NCBI GenBank assembly: GCA_025452255.1
Contig: CP104974.1
Coordinates: 806,001-870,000, forward strand
Reading direction: 5' to 3'
DNA length: 64,000 nt
DNA from: Devosia sp. A8/3-2
GTDB taxonomy: Bacteria; Pseudomonadota; Alphaproteobacteria; Rhizobiales; Devosiaceae
Below the pieces are notes generated by a model. That model was not told where the DNA came from and did not search any database. It saw only the letters and a program-made list of their open reading frames with translations. A program made the position numbers and the translations under genes. Shown one piece after another: positions 21,280 through 29,314 of this stretch. Every line of letters begins with the position of its first letter. Positions within the stretch are counted from its first letter, which is position 1.

Positions 21280-21672
21280 CTAACCCCAGAAGACGAGCTT
21301 GAGAATGGAGACGACGCCGGCAAGGCCGACAGCGAGGCAAAACAGAGTATTGAGCAGCATGGCCAGCCGATAAGTGGCGCCGGAGAGATAATCCTCCAGC
21401 GTATCGCGCATGCCATTGCGCATATGCACGGTGACAATGGCGAGCAGCACGGCAAAGGGAATGCCGATAAAGCCATTGCCGATCAGCGCCACCATGTCCG
21501 CGCGGTCCTGTCCGGCCGAGCGCACCACGATGAACACCAGCAAGCCGATGAACAGCACATTGATCGCGCCGGTCACCCGCTGGGTGATGAAATGGCGGGT
21601 CGAGGCTTTGGCGTCGCCATATTTGGTCTTGGGATCGGCAATGATGTCCCCGGTGATCACTTGTTCACGCAT
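21280..21672 (-). CDS. sdhD: Succinate dehydrogenase membrane anchor SdhD
   Basis: 130 residues, three hydrophobic helices (INVLFIGLLVFIVVRSAG, FIGIPFAVLLAIVTVHM, LAMLLNTLFCLAVGLAGVVS). HMRNGMRDTLEDY contains the heme-ligand-region histidine typical of alphaproteobacterial SdhD. The start MREQVITGDI at 21672 is chosen because sdhC ends one base upstream. Confidence 0.92.
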   Translation of the reverse strand: MREQVITGDIIADPKTKYGDAKASTRHFITQRVTGAINVLFIGLLVFIVVRSAGQDRADMVALIGNGFIGIPFAVLLAIVTVHMRNGMRDTLEDYLSGATYRLAMLLNTLFCLAVGLAGVVSILKLVFWG

Positions 21673-21673
21673 C

Positions 21674-22060
21674 TCAACGCACCCACACAAAAACGGTCCA
21701 GACCAAGAGGGTCAGCGCGATCGAGGCGACGAGATTGGCCCGAGCGATGGCTTCGCGCTGGCCCGGCTCCATCATCTCGATGAAATCCCAGACGAAATGG
21801 CGCAGGCCGCCCAGCATGTGGTGGAACAGCGACCGGGAATAGGCAAACAGCACCAATTGGCCGAACCAGCTGCCATAGATGGCATTGACCACATTGAGCG
21901 GCTCGGGCCCGATGGCGGCGGCGGCCAGCCATAGCACCAGCAGGGCCGAGCCCACATAATTGGCAATGCCCGTCGCGCGATGCGCGATCGACATGGCCAT
22001 GGTGATGGTCCAGCGATAGATTTGCAGATGCGGAGAAGTGGGGCGGGAGCGAACCGTCAT
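21674..22060 (-). CDS. sdhC: Succinate dehydrogenase cytochrome b556 subunit SdhC
   Basis: 128 residues. RPTSPHLQIYRWTITMAMSI, SIAHRATGIANYVG and HHMLGGLRHFVWD are the signature of SdhC, including the heme-ligand histidine region. First gene of sdhC-sdhD-sdhA-(secreted protein)-sdhB. The ATG at 22060 matches the family start; the longer frame upstream lacks homology. Confidence 0.94.
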   Translation of the reverse strand: MTVRSRPTSPHLQIYRWTITMAMSIAHRATGIANYVGSALLVLWLAAAAIGPEPLNVVNAIYGSWFGQLVLFAYSRSLFHHMLGGLRHFVWDFIEMMEPGQREAIARANLVASIALTLLVWTVFVWVR

Positions 22061-22361
22061 GGAGTCTTCCCGGAGCCGTCCTGAACGCGCGGGAGGGGGC
22101 CGCTGTAGTTTGGAATGGTTCAAGACTTCTAGCCTCCCCGCATGACAATTCAAAGCCCCCCAGACCCCAACTTTTGGCGCATTGCGCACTTTGTTCGTAT
22201 AGCGCACCAAGTGTTCGGAGGGCGACGGAATGGGGGCGTATGCGGGCACGTCCCGCGTAGCCATCCGCGGCGGGAAGTATCCGAGGTCGACCGATCGGCA
22301 GGGCTGGCTTAGACTACCGGGCGCGTGCGTCACACGCCGCAATCGGATTGCGGAGATCAGC
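22061..22361. other. Intergenic stretch upstream of sdhC
   Basis: About 300 bases between sdhC and the broken esterase. It must carry the sdh promoter, but I see no convincing -35/-10 pair. Base composition becomes slightly less GC-rich toward 22200. Confidence 0.4.
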
Positions 22362-23111
22362 ATGGCCCCCATGGATGACGAACCACCAGATCGCGGCGGC
22401 GCCGGACATATATCCGAACCGGCGCGACCCGATCGGATCGCCGGTGAGCTTGTCACCGAGAGTTTCGATTATGATGGGGGCAGAAAGGTTACGGTGTACC
22501 TGCCGCCCAGTCCTCCGCACGCTGTGGTGTTCGCCGGCGATGGACAACTGATCTCGCAATGAGGCTTGTATCTGGAGGCGGCCGACTCGCCTGCGACAAT
22601 GATAGTAGGCGCGCACCGGACCGAGGCAGAAGACGAGATGGTTCGTCTTGGCGAATACTCACCCGGGTTTGACCCGGCCCGGTTCGCGCTGCACGAGCGT
22701 TTCTTCGTTCACGATGTCCGCGAATGGGTCCGATCACGCCTCGGCGTCATGTTGCCTGCCGATCGGACCGCGGTCGCTGGTGTATCGGCCAGCGCAGAGT
22801 TCGCTCTCGCCATGGCCATGCGGCATCCGAACCTCTATGGCACAGTATTTGCCGCCTCCCCGGGTGCTGGTTATCGACCGCCTTCGGTCATGCTAAGCCC
22901 GCTGCCGCGCACCTACCTCGCCGCCGGCAGTCTCGAGCCTTTCTTTCTGGAGAACGCCACCCGTTGGGCCGAGGCGATGCGCGCCGCCGGAGCCGACATC
23001 GTCATGCGCCAGCGGGCCGGCGACCATGGCGACCCGTTCTGGCAAGCAGAGTTTGTCAGGATGGTGGGTTGGGCTTTCGGGTCCAGCGGGACGCCATGCC
23101 CGCAGGCGTGA
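22362..23111 (+). pseudogene. Alpha/beta-hydrolase (enterochelin-esterase-like) interrupted by in-frame TGA
   Basis: One 249-codon reading frame with a TGA at 22560-22562. Both halves belong together: HAVVFAGDGQLISQ before the stop and GLYLEAADSPATMIVGAHRT after it, then GVSASAEFALAMAMRHPNLY (nucleophile elbow) and AGDHGDPFWQAEFVRMVGWAF with the C-terminal histidine. In relatives a tryptophan would fit at the TGA (TGG to TGA). Unlike the other damaged genes there is no frame change, so this could be a true nonsense mutation, or a base error. The elbow is GxSxS rather than GxSxG. Confidence 0.7.
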
Positions 23112-23211
23112 AATTCCGCCACGATTGTAACTCACGCCCTCTGCTCCGCCCGGCATAGCCTGCTGTCTTCACCACCGCCGGAACTGGCGAATGCGATGAA
23201 AGGAGCGCAAG

Positions 23212-23499
23212 ATGAGGCTGTCCGCAACGAGCAGTATGAGTTCGCTCGGCCCGGTCGCCGATGCGGTCGCCCTGCTTGCATACGCGGCAGCTCCGGTCTT
23301 CGGCCTCATGGCGGGACTGTCCGGCCTTGGTGCATCGGGCATGTCCATCTGCTCGAGTGCCGCCGCCATCCTGCCGATCCATGACATGGCCCTGATGTAT
23401 CTGCTGATGGGCCTGTTTCACCTGTCGCCGTGGCTCAGGCTGCTATCCGCCTTTTCGCAGCGGCAAGACGCAGAACTATCCCAACCCGAAGGAGAGTGA
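23212..23499 (+). CDS. Small membrane protein upstream of a DUF899 gene
   Basis: 95 residues with two hydrophobic segments (VADAVALLAYAAAPVFGLMA; PIHDMALMYLLMGLFHLSPW) and a polar tail. No family recognised. It ends two bases before the DUF899 start, so the pair is probably one operon. Confidence 0.6.
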   Translation: MRLSATSSMSSLGPVADAVALLAYAAAPVFGLMAGLSGLGASGMSICSSAAAILPIHDMALMYLLMGLFHLSPWLRLLSAFSQRQDAELSQPEGE

Positions 23500-23501
23500 C
23501 G

Positions 23502-24194
23502 ATGCAAGACCATATGATCGTTTCACACGATGACTGGCTGACTGCCCGCCGGAACTTTCTCAAAGCCGAGAAAGAGCTGACCCGCCTTCGCGACAAGGTC
23601 GCGCGCGAGCAGCTGGCTCTGCCACGGGAGCGCATGGACAAGGACTATGTGTTCGACACGCTGGCTGGCCCGCGCAGCTCGGCCGATCTCTTCGAGGGGC
23701 GCTCGCAGCTGCTGCTCCAGCATTTCATGTTCGCGCCGGGCTGGACGCAAGGCTGCCCAAGCTGCTCCTTCATGGCCGATCATACCGATGGCATGAACCT
23801 GCATCTGGCCAATCACGACGTCAGCGTGGTCGCCGTCTCGCGCGCCGCTTGCCGATCTTGAGCGCTATCGCCAGCGCATGGGCTGGCAGTTCAATTGGGT
23901 GTCCTCATTTGGCACCACGTTCAATTACGATTTCCGGTCAGCTTCACGCCCGAGGAAGTTGCCAGCGGGCATATCGACTACAATTTCGGGCAATGGGATG
24001 AAACCGGGGAGGAATGGCCCGGCGTCAGTGCCTTTTACAAGGACGAGGAAGGACAGGTCTTTCGCACCTATTCCACTTTTGGCCGCGGTGTCGAGGTGAT
24101 GATGGGCACCTATGCCATGCTCGACCTGATGCCCAAGGGCCGCAATGAAACCGAGGGCATGGACTGGCTGCGCCGCCACGACAGCTATCAATGA
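23502..24194 (+). CDS. DUF899 (thioredoxin-like fold) protein
   Basis: About 230 residues. Hallmarks: VSHDDWLTARRNFLKAEKEL, DLFEGRSQLLLQHFMFAPGW, GCPSCSFMADHTDG with a CxxC-like GCPSC, and YDF...SFTPEEV later. The fold is thioredoxin-like, but no reductase role is established for the family. Frame breaks near 23855 (before LADLERYRQRMGWQF) and near 23940. ATG at 23502 with GGAGAG upstream. Confidence 0.82.
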
Positions 24195-24249
24195 TTTCCG
24201 GCACGCCATTGCCGGAGCCGATAGCGCTCCGGCAATTTGCCTGAACCCT

Positions 24250-24916
24250 TCACGCCTGTTCCAGCAATGCCGCCAGCTCCACCGGCATCAGCAGCGGCAC
24301 ATCGTGACCGCAGGGGAGTTCGTGCACATTCCGAGGCCGGGTCATTGCGCAAGGGCGCAGCGACCGCGCCAAAGCCGTCCCAGCCGGTGGCAAGGATGAA
24401 GGTCTTGCGGGCAATTCCCAGATAGGCGCCGCTGACCTTGAGGCGTTCGGTGAAGGTGCCGGTGGGTTGCGGGGTGGCGAGGGCGGCAACCCGGTCGCGC
24501 TCGGCCGCTGTGGGATATTCATTATCCCCGACCTCGGGGACGGCCACCACCGGCCCCTCCGGCATTTCGCCCATGATGTCGGCAAAGCATTGGCCATCGT
24601 GGGGGATGAAGGCATCGAGATAGACGATGGAAGCGATGCGATCGGCAGCCTGCTCGGCTACCCCGGTGGCGACAAAGCCGCCATAGGAATGGGCCACCAG
24701 CACCACATCGCTCAATTCATGCCAGACCATTTCGTTGACGATGTCCTCGATATGGGTGGTCAGCGTGATCGGCAGATTGGCCAGATGGGCGCGTTCGCCC
24801 AACCCGCTCAGCGTCGGCACATGCACGCGATGACCGCGCGAGCGCAACAGTTCGGCCACCTTGTCCCACCCCCGGGCACCGGCCCGAGCGCCATGCACGA
24901 TTACATATGTGGACAT
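24250..24916 (-). CDS. Alpha/beta-hydrolase (EstC-type esterase)
   Basis: About 222 residues. STYVIVHGARAGARGWDKV holds the oxyanion-hole HG, VVLVAHSYGGFVATG the nucleophile elbow GHSYGG-type, IVYLDAFIPHDG the acid region, and after a frame break near 24330 the catalytic histidine in LPCGHDVPLLMPVELA. Close in layout to small plant-esterase-like and pyrethroid-hydrolase-like bacterial enzymes; substrate unknown. Divergent from an HxlR regulator that probably controls it. Confidence 0.82.
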
Positions 24917-24929
24917 CGTCTCCTCCTTT

Positions 24930-24946
24930 GATTGCAAAATGCAATC
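24930..24946. promoter_or_regulatory. Palindromic operator between esterase and hxlR-type gene
   Basis: GATTGCA-AAA-TGCAATC, a perfect 7-base inverted repeat, lies between the two divergent starts (24916 minus, 24984 plus). It is 13 bases from the esterase start, beside its Shine-Dalgarno GGAGGAG. Position and symmetry suit a dimeric winged-helix repressor; regulator binding is inferred. Confidence 0.65.
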
Positions 24947-24983
24947 ACTTGCTTTTTACAATCATACGCCCTAGAGTCAAGTC

Positions 24984-25409
24984 ATGACGCAAACTTCCTT
25001 CCGCTCCGGCTGCCCGATCAATCTGGGCCTCGAAGTGTTCGGCGATAAATGGACCCTGCTGATCATTCGCGACATGATGTTTGCCGGCAAACGCCATTTC
25101 CGCGAATTCCCGGCTTCGGACGAAGCCATATCCAGCAATATCCTGTCCGACCGGCTGACCATGCTGGTTTCCGCCGGCATTCTCACCCGCGCGGGCGACC
25201 CCAGCCACAAGCTCAAGGCGATCTATTCGCTGACCGAAAAGGGCATCGACCTGCTGCCGATCATCGCCCAGATCAGCCGCTGGAGCCGCAGCTATATGCC
25301 CGTCGACCCCGTGCTCGCCGCCACTGGCGAAGCGCGCGACAAGGGCGGCCCCGGCGCCATCGACGCCCAGATGGCGGAGCTGCGACGGCTTCATCTGGGC
25401 GAGGGATAG
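24984..25409 (+). CDS. HxlR-family transcriptional regulator
   Basis: 141 residues, intact. The near-N-terminal cysteine in SGCPINLGLEVFGDKWTLLI, RHFREFP, and SNILSDRLTMLVSAGIL followed by YSLTEKGIDLLPII form the winged-helix MarR/HxlR signature. In several HxlR proteins the conserved cysteine senses electrophiles or redox state. It shares its upstream region with the divergent esterase. Confidence 0.9.
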   Translation: MTQTSFRSGCPINLGLEVFGDKWTLLIIRDMMFAGKRHFREFPASDEAISSNILSDRLTMLVSAGILTRAGDPSHKLKAIYSLTEKGIDLLPIIAQISRWSRSYMPVDPVLAATGEARDKGGPGAIDAQMAELRRLHLGEG

Positions 25410-25482
25410 GGCAGATGCCTATCAGTTACTGGCGATAACCGCGTATTTGCGGCATAGCTTTGCCAGCATCGAGGGCACCAGA

Positions 25483-26062
25483 TTGAGCGACAAGATCATT
25501 ATCGAGAGCGTCACCAAGCTGGCCCATAATTGGGGCCGGTTCGACGATTATCATGTCAACCATGCGCGGCGCGACGGCAGCCGCCAGACGGTGCGCCGCG
25601 AAGTCTATGACCATGGCAGCGCCGCCGCCGTGCTGCTGCATGCGCCCGAAGCCGACACAATCATCCTGACCCGCCAGTTCCGCTTGCCGCCGCATCTGAA
25701 TGGCGATCCGGCCCGGCTGATCGAAGTGCCCGCCGGCCTGTTGGACGGGGAAAGCGCCGCCGTCGCCGCCCATCGCGAGGCCGTCGAGGAAACCGGCTAT
25801 GAGCCGGCCGACCTGCAATTCATGTTCAACGCCTATATGAGCCCCGGCTCAGTGACGGAAAAATGCGCCTGCTTCCTCGGCGCATTACACGCCGGGCGCA
25901 CCCCTGCATGCGGGCGGCGGGCTGGAACATGAAGGCGAGGATATCGAAGTATTCGAAATCGGCTTTGCCCGTGCCCCGGCCATGATCGGGAATGGCGAGA
26001 TCATCGACGCCAAGACCATCATGCTGCTGCAGGCCACGGCGCTGCGGAAGCTGGGCGGGTGA
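25483..26062 (+). CDS. NUDIX hydrolase, NudK/ADP-ribose-pyrophosphatase type
   Basis: About 192 residues. The N-terminal barrel SDKIIIESVTKLAHNWGRFD is typical of the NudF/NudK group. The NUDIX box is GLLDGESAAVAAHREAVEETGYE with REAVEE intact. After a frame break near 25890 the end reads EDIEVFEIGFARAPAM and IDAKTIMLLQATALRKLGG. The TTG start at 25483 is chosen because GAGGG lies eight bases upstream and the family starts MSDK. It probably hydrolyses nucleotide sugars or ADP-ribose. Confidence 0.85.
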
Positions 26063-26145
26063 TTTTGGGCGAAGCGTCCCGGGGGCCGGAACGAAATTGC
26101 GGGAGGATGAATGCGGTGCCCAATATTGGCTCAAGTATACCCCAC

Positions 26146-26240
26146 CCACCGCATCGCCCTCGGGCCTGACCCGAGGGCCTCTCCCAACACGGCGCAAGCG
26201 GTGAATGGCCCTCGGGTCGAGCCCGAGGGAGATGCGGTGG
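26146..26240. repeat. Large inverted repeat with CCCTCGGG palindromes
   Basis: Arms 26146-26179 and 26207-26240 pair almost completely; each arm contains its own palindrome CCCTCGGGcctgaCCCGAGGG-type. It lies between the convergent NUDIX and DUF1737 genes. Core sequence differs from the GTCATTCCGG family, so it is a second REP-like family or a bidirectional terminator-like structure. Confidence 0.75.
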
Positions 26241-26302
26241 TTGAGCGGGATTTGGGGTTGACCGAAGGCTATCCCCTTGGGCGATCGAGGCGCTAACCCC
26301 GC

Positions 26303-26509
26303 CTAATACTCCGTCAGCTTCTTGTCCGGATCATAGGGTTGATCCTTGACCACGCGGGTGACGGCCCGGCCTGCCTTCATCTTTTTGGCGACCGCGTCAT
26401 AGGCATAAGTGGGCGAGCCATGCAGTTCCCAGCCCTCGCTCAGCGCCTTGGTGACCTTGTGGCAAAACGAGGAATCGTCTTCCCCGGATAGAAAGCGGTA
26501 GATCAGCAT
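26303..26509 (-). CDS. DUF1737-domain small protein
   Basis: 68 residues. MLIYRFLSGEDDSSFCHKVT and ALSEGWELHGSPTYAYD match the DUF1737 pattern (LISG.DD..FC..V..AL..GW.LHGSP). No enzymatic residue evident, function unknown. Divergent from the carbonic anhydrase gene across about 70 bases. Confidence 0.78.
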   Translation of the reverse strand: MLIYRFLSGEDDSSFCHKVTKALSEGWELHGSPTYAYDAVAKKMKAGRAVTRVVKDQPYDPDKKLTEY

Positions 26510-26582
26510 TGCAACCCCGGTATGCGGGCGCCCCATGCGCCCTGGGTTGATCTTCTTCTGCCACAGAGCTAAGCGATATGCC

Positions 26583-27221
26583 ATGCACAGCTTTCCAGAC
26601 CACCTGCTCGAGGGCCACGCCAATTTCATGGCCGGCCGCTATGCCCGCGAAAAGGACCGGATTCGCGATCTGGCCACTGAGGGACAGAACCCCACCACCA
26701 TGATCATCGCTTGCTGCGACAGCCGCGCGGCGCCCGAAATGATCTTCGATTCCGGGCCGGGCAGATTGTTCGTGCTGCGCAATGTGGCAAACCCGGTGCC
26801 GACCTACCAGCCCGATGGCGGCCAGCACGGCACCTCGGCGGCCATCGAATTTGCCGTCAAGGCGCTCGGCATCGCCAATATCGTGGTGATGGGCCATGGC
26901 CGCTGCGGCGGCATCAAGGCGGCGCTCAACCCTGATAGCAAGCCGCTCGATACCGGCGATTTCATCGGCAAGTGGATGAGCATGCTAGGCGGCCTGCCCG
27001 ACCAGATCGTGCAGAATGAGCTGATGACCCCGGCCGAGCGTCAGACCGCGCTGGAGCGGATTTCGATTCGCAACTCGATCCGCAATCTGCGCACCTTTCC
27101 CTATGTGGCCTCACTCGAAGCCGAGGGAAAGATTGCCGTGCATGGCGCTCGGTTCGATATTTCGACCGGTGAATTGTGGGTGATGAATTCCAGCGGCGAT
27201 TTCATCCGCCCTGATTTCTGA
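26583..27221 (+). CDS. Beta-class carbonic anhydrase
   Basis: Hydrates CO2. Zinc ligands are in IIACCDSRAAPEMIF (Cys, Asp-Arg dyad) and VVMGHGRCGGIKAAL (His, Cys). 212 residues, intact. The ATG at 26583 is the first family-like start (MHSFPDHLLEGHANF). Monocistronic by position. Confidence 0.93.
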   Translation: MHSFPDHLLEGHANFMAGRYAREKDRIRDLATEGQNPTTMIIACCDSRAAPEMIFDSGPGRLFVLRNVANPVPTYQPDGGQHGTSAAIEFAVKALGIANIVVMGHGRCGGIKAALNPDSKPLDTGDFIGKWMSMLGGLPDQIVQNELMTPAERQTALERISIRNSIRNLRTFPYVASLEAEGKIAVHGARFDISTGELWVMNSSGDFIRPDF

Positions 27222-27603
27222 GTTTTTGGCTCGTTTGACTTGGCGGGGCGGCGAGATCAAGTCTCCGTCCCGACGCTGTCACGCTTATGTGATCGCGCAC
27301 ACTTGCCGACACCCGAAGTTCATGCCGACGAAATAAAAAATCATCCGGTCGTGCAAGACTATCGCGACAAGTAAACTTGGAATTCATCGTGGCACCGGCA
27401 CAATAGTTGCACAATACCTGAAAGATATTTTGCGCAATCACTGCCCCTAATTTGCCCGATTATCTCCTGCTCGCCGCCGGTTTTACGGCCAGCACAGGAC
27501 ACATTACCCCATCACTGTTTGTTGCACGGACCGCGCGGAGTGCGATCCGTCGGCCTCAGGCTAACCCGTTGCCGCTTTCTCCCCAACATGGAGTTCAACC
27601 CCC
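27222..27603. other. Non-coding stretch upstream of the EF-hand genes
   Basis: About 380 bases with no credible gene. The middle (27320-27460) is clearly more AT-rich than the window as a whole and contains repeated TTGCAC/TGCGCAA words. It probably holds the EF-hand gene promoter, but I cannot place it. Confidence 0.5.
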
Positions 27604-27864
27604 ATGAAGAAGCTCATCCTGTCCGTCGCTGTCATTCTGGGCCTGTCGGGCGCCGCTTTCGCGCAAGACGCAGTTGCCCCTGATTTTGCGACCACGGATA
27701 CCGACGCCGGTGGCGGCATCTCGCTGACCGAGCTGCAGGTGGCCATGCCGGGCGTCACCGCCGAGCAATTTGCGGCCGCCGATACCGACGGCAATGGCGA
27801 ACTGAGCGCCGAGGAATTTGCCGCGGCCACCGCTCCGGCCCCGGTTCCTGCCCCCGCAATGTAA
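27604..27864 (+). CDS. Secreted small EF-hand protein
   Basis: 86 residues with a clear signal peptide (MKKLILSVAVILGLSGAAFA|Q). Two EF-hand-like loops: a weaker DTDAGGGISLTE and a canonical DTDGNGELSAEE, then an Ala/Pro tail. Calcium binding in the periplasm is likely. Paralogous to the next gene, which starts 90 bases downstream. Confidence 0.8.
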   Translation: MKKLILSVAVILGLSGAAFAQDAVAPDFATTDTDAGGGISLTELQVAMPGVTAEQFAAADTDGNGELSAEEFAAATAPAPVPAPAM

Positions 27865-27954
27865 ATCAGCCCGGGGAACCACACTGCCCCAGCCCTGGTT
27901 TCCCCGGCTCTTGCCCCCGCCCGCCAGAACGGGCACCCATCTAGGAGAGAATTG

Positions 27955-28276
27955 ATGCGCAAGATTGTTCTTGGCTTTGCCATTCTGAGCCTATCGGCCG
28001 GCGCCGTCTCGGCGCAGACCCCCACCAATTTCACCGATGTCGATACCGATGGCAGCGGCGAGCTGTCGCTGAGCGAATTGCAGGTGGTCTGGCCCGACCT
28101 GACCGAGGCCGAATTCACCGGCGCCGATATCGATGCCAGCGGCGGCATTTCGGCAAGCAGAACTGGCCGGCCTGCAGCCCGCCGCTGTTCCGGCCGATCC
28201 TGCGGCCCCGGCCGCACCCGCAGCGCCTGCTGCGCCCGCCGACCCGGTCGAAACGCCCGATCCGCTGGTGCAGTAA
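27955..28276 (+). CDS. Secreted small EF-hand protein, paralogue
   Basis: About 106 residues. Signal peptide MRKIVLGFAILSLSAGAVSA, then loops DVDTDGSGELSLSE and DIDASGGISASE and an Ala/Pro-rich tail ending DPVETPDPLVQ. A frame break near 28155 (ISAS|ELAGLQPAAV). GGAGAG precedes the ATG. The same plan as the preceding gene suggests tandem duplication. Confidence 0.78.
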
Positions 28277-28281
28277 GACCC

Positions 28282-29193
28282 TCATCGGCCGCCCTCCGGG
28301 GCGGCCTTTACGTCAGGCGCCCCCGGCCGGCCGCAGCCGCGCCAGCGCAGGCCCAGCACATTGAGCACCAGCCCGACAAAGATCAGCAGGCTCCCCAAGA
28401 TCTCGGGCAGGCTGACCGCCTCGCCCAGAATGATCATGGCCGCGGCAAAGCCCACCACCGGCACCAGCAGCGAGAATGGCGCCACCACGCTGGCCGGATA
28501 GCGCCCGAGCAGCACCGCCCACAGCCCATATCCGAACAGCGTCGAGCCATAGGCAATGAACAGCACCGAGCCGATGCCGCGCGGCGTCATCGCCGAGAGC
28601 GAAGCATAAGCGCCCGGTCCCTCGAAAATCAGCGATAGCAGCAACATGGGGATGGGCGGCACCGGGCTCCCCCATACGACGAAACCCAGCATATCCACCT
28701 TGCCCGCCCGCTTGGTGACGATATTGGACATGGCCCAGAACAGGGCCGCCACCAGCGTCATGACCAGCGGCACCAGCACCGCGCCGCCCAGATGCTCGGC
28801 CCCGATGGTCGCCAATCCAGCGAGCGCCACCAGCGCCCCGCCAAGCTGGAACAGACCCGGCCGTTCGCCCGAGAACAAAACGGCGAGGCCCATGGTGAAA
28901 AACACCTGCATCTGCATGACCGGGCTGGCCAGTCCCGCCGGCATACCCAGCCGCATGGCGGTGAACAGAAAGCTGAATTGCAACACGCCTACGGTGAAGC
29001 CGTAAAGCATCAGCATGCGCCAGCTGACGGCCGGCCGCCGGATGAAAAACACCGCCGGCAGCGCACAGCCCAGATAGCGCAACGCCGTCAGCATGAAGGG
29101 CGGAACTTCCTCGACGCCCCATTTGATAGCGACGAAATTGAGCCCCCAGACGATAACAACGCCGAGGGCTAGGAGGAGATCACGCGGGGACAT
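28282..29193 (-). CDS. EamA/DMT-superfamily transporter
   Basis: 303 residues with about ten hydrophobic helices in two EamA repeats. SPRDLLLALGVVIVWGLNFV and AIKWGVEEVPPFMLTALRY open repeat 1; WAMSNIVTKRAGKVDMLGFV and ILGEAVSLPEILGSLLIFVG belong to repeat 2. Layout resembles the YdcZ/RhaT/EamA metabolite exporters; the substrate is unknown. The start MSPRDLLLA at 29193 fits the first helix. Confidence 0.88.
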   Translation of the reverse strand: MSPRDLLLALGVVIVWGLNFVAIKWGVEEVPPFMLTALRYLGCALPAVFFIRRPAVSWRMLMLYGFTVGVLQFSFLFTAMRLGMPAGLASPVMQMQVFFTMGLAVLFSGERPGLFQLGGALVALAGLATIGAEHLGGAVLVPLVMTLVAALFWAMSNIVTKRAGKVDMLGFVVWGSPVPPIPMLLLSLIFEGPGAYASLSAMTPRGIGSVLFIAYGSTLFGYGLWAVLLGRYPASVVAPFSLLVPVVGFAAAMIILGEAVSLPEILGSLLIFVGLVLNVLGLRWRGCGRPGAPDVKAAPEGGR

Positions 29194-29243
29194 TTTTGAA
29201 ACCTTGGGCCTATATCGGCCAGAGAACACGCCCCAACCACAAT

Positions 29244-29269
29244 GTCATCCCGGCGGAGGCCGGAATGAC
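29244..29269. repeat. Single REP unit
   Basis: GTCATCCCGGC-ggag-GCCGGAATGAC type palindrome between the EamA gene and asd. Same family as the units at 17362 and 19056. Confidence 0.75.
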
Positions 29270-29314
29270 CCTGTGCGTGAGTTGGCCTCGGCGCGAACGC
29301 CGAAGCCTTGAACC

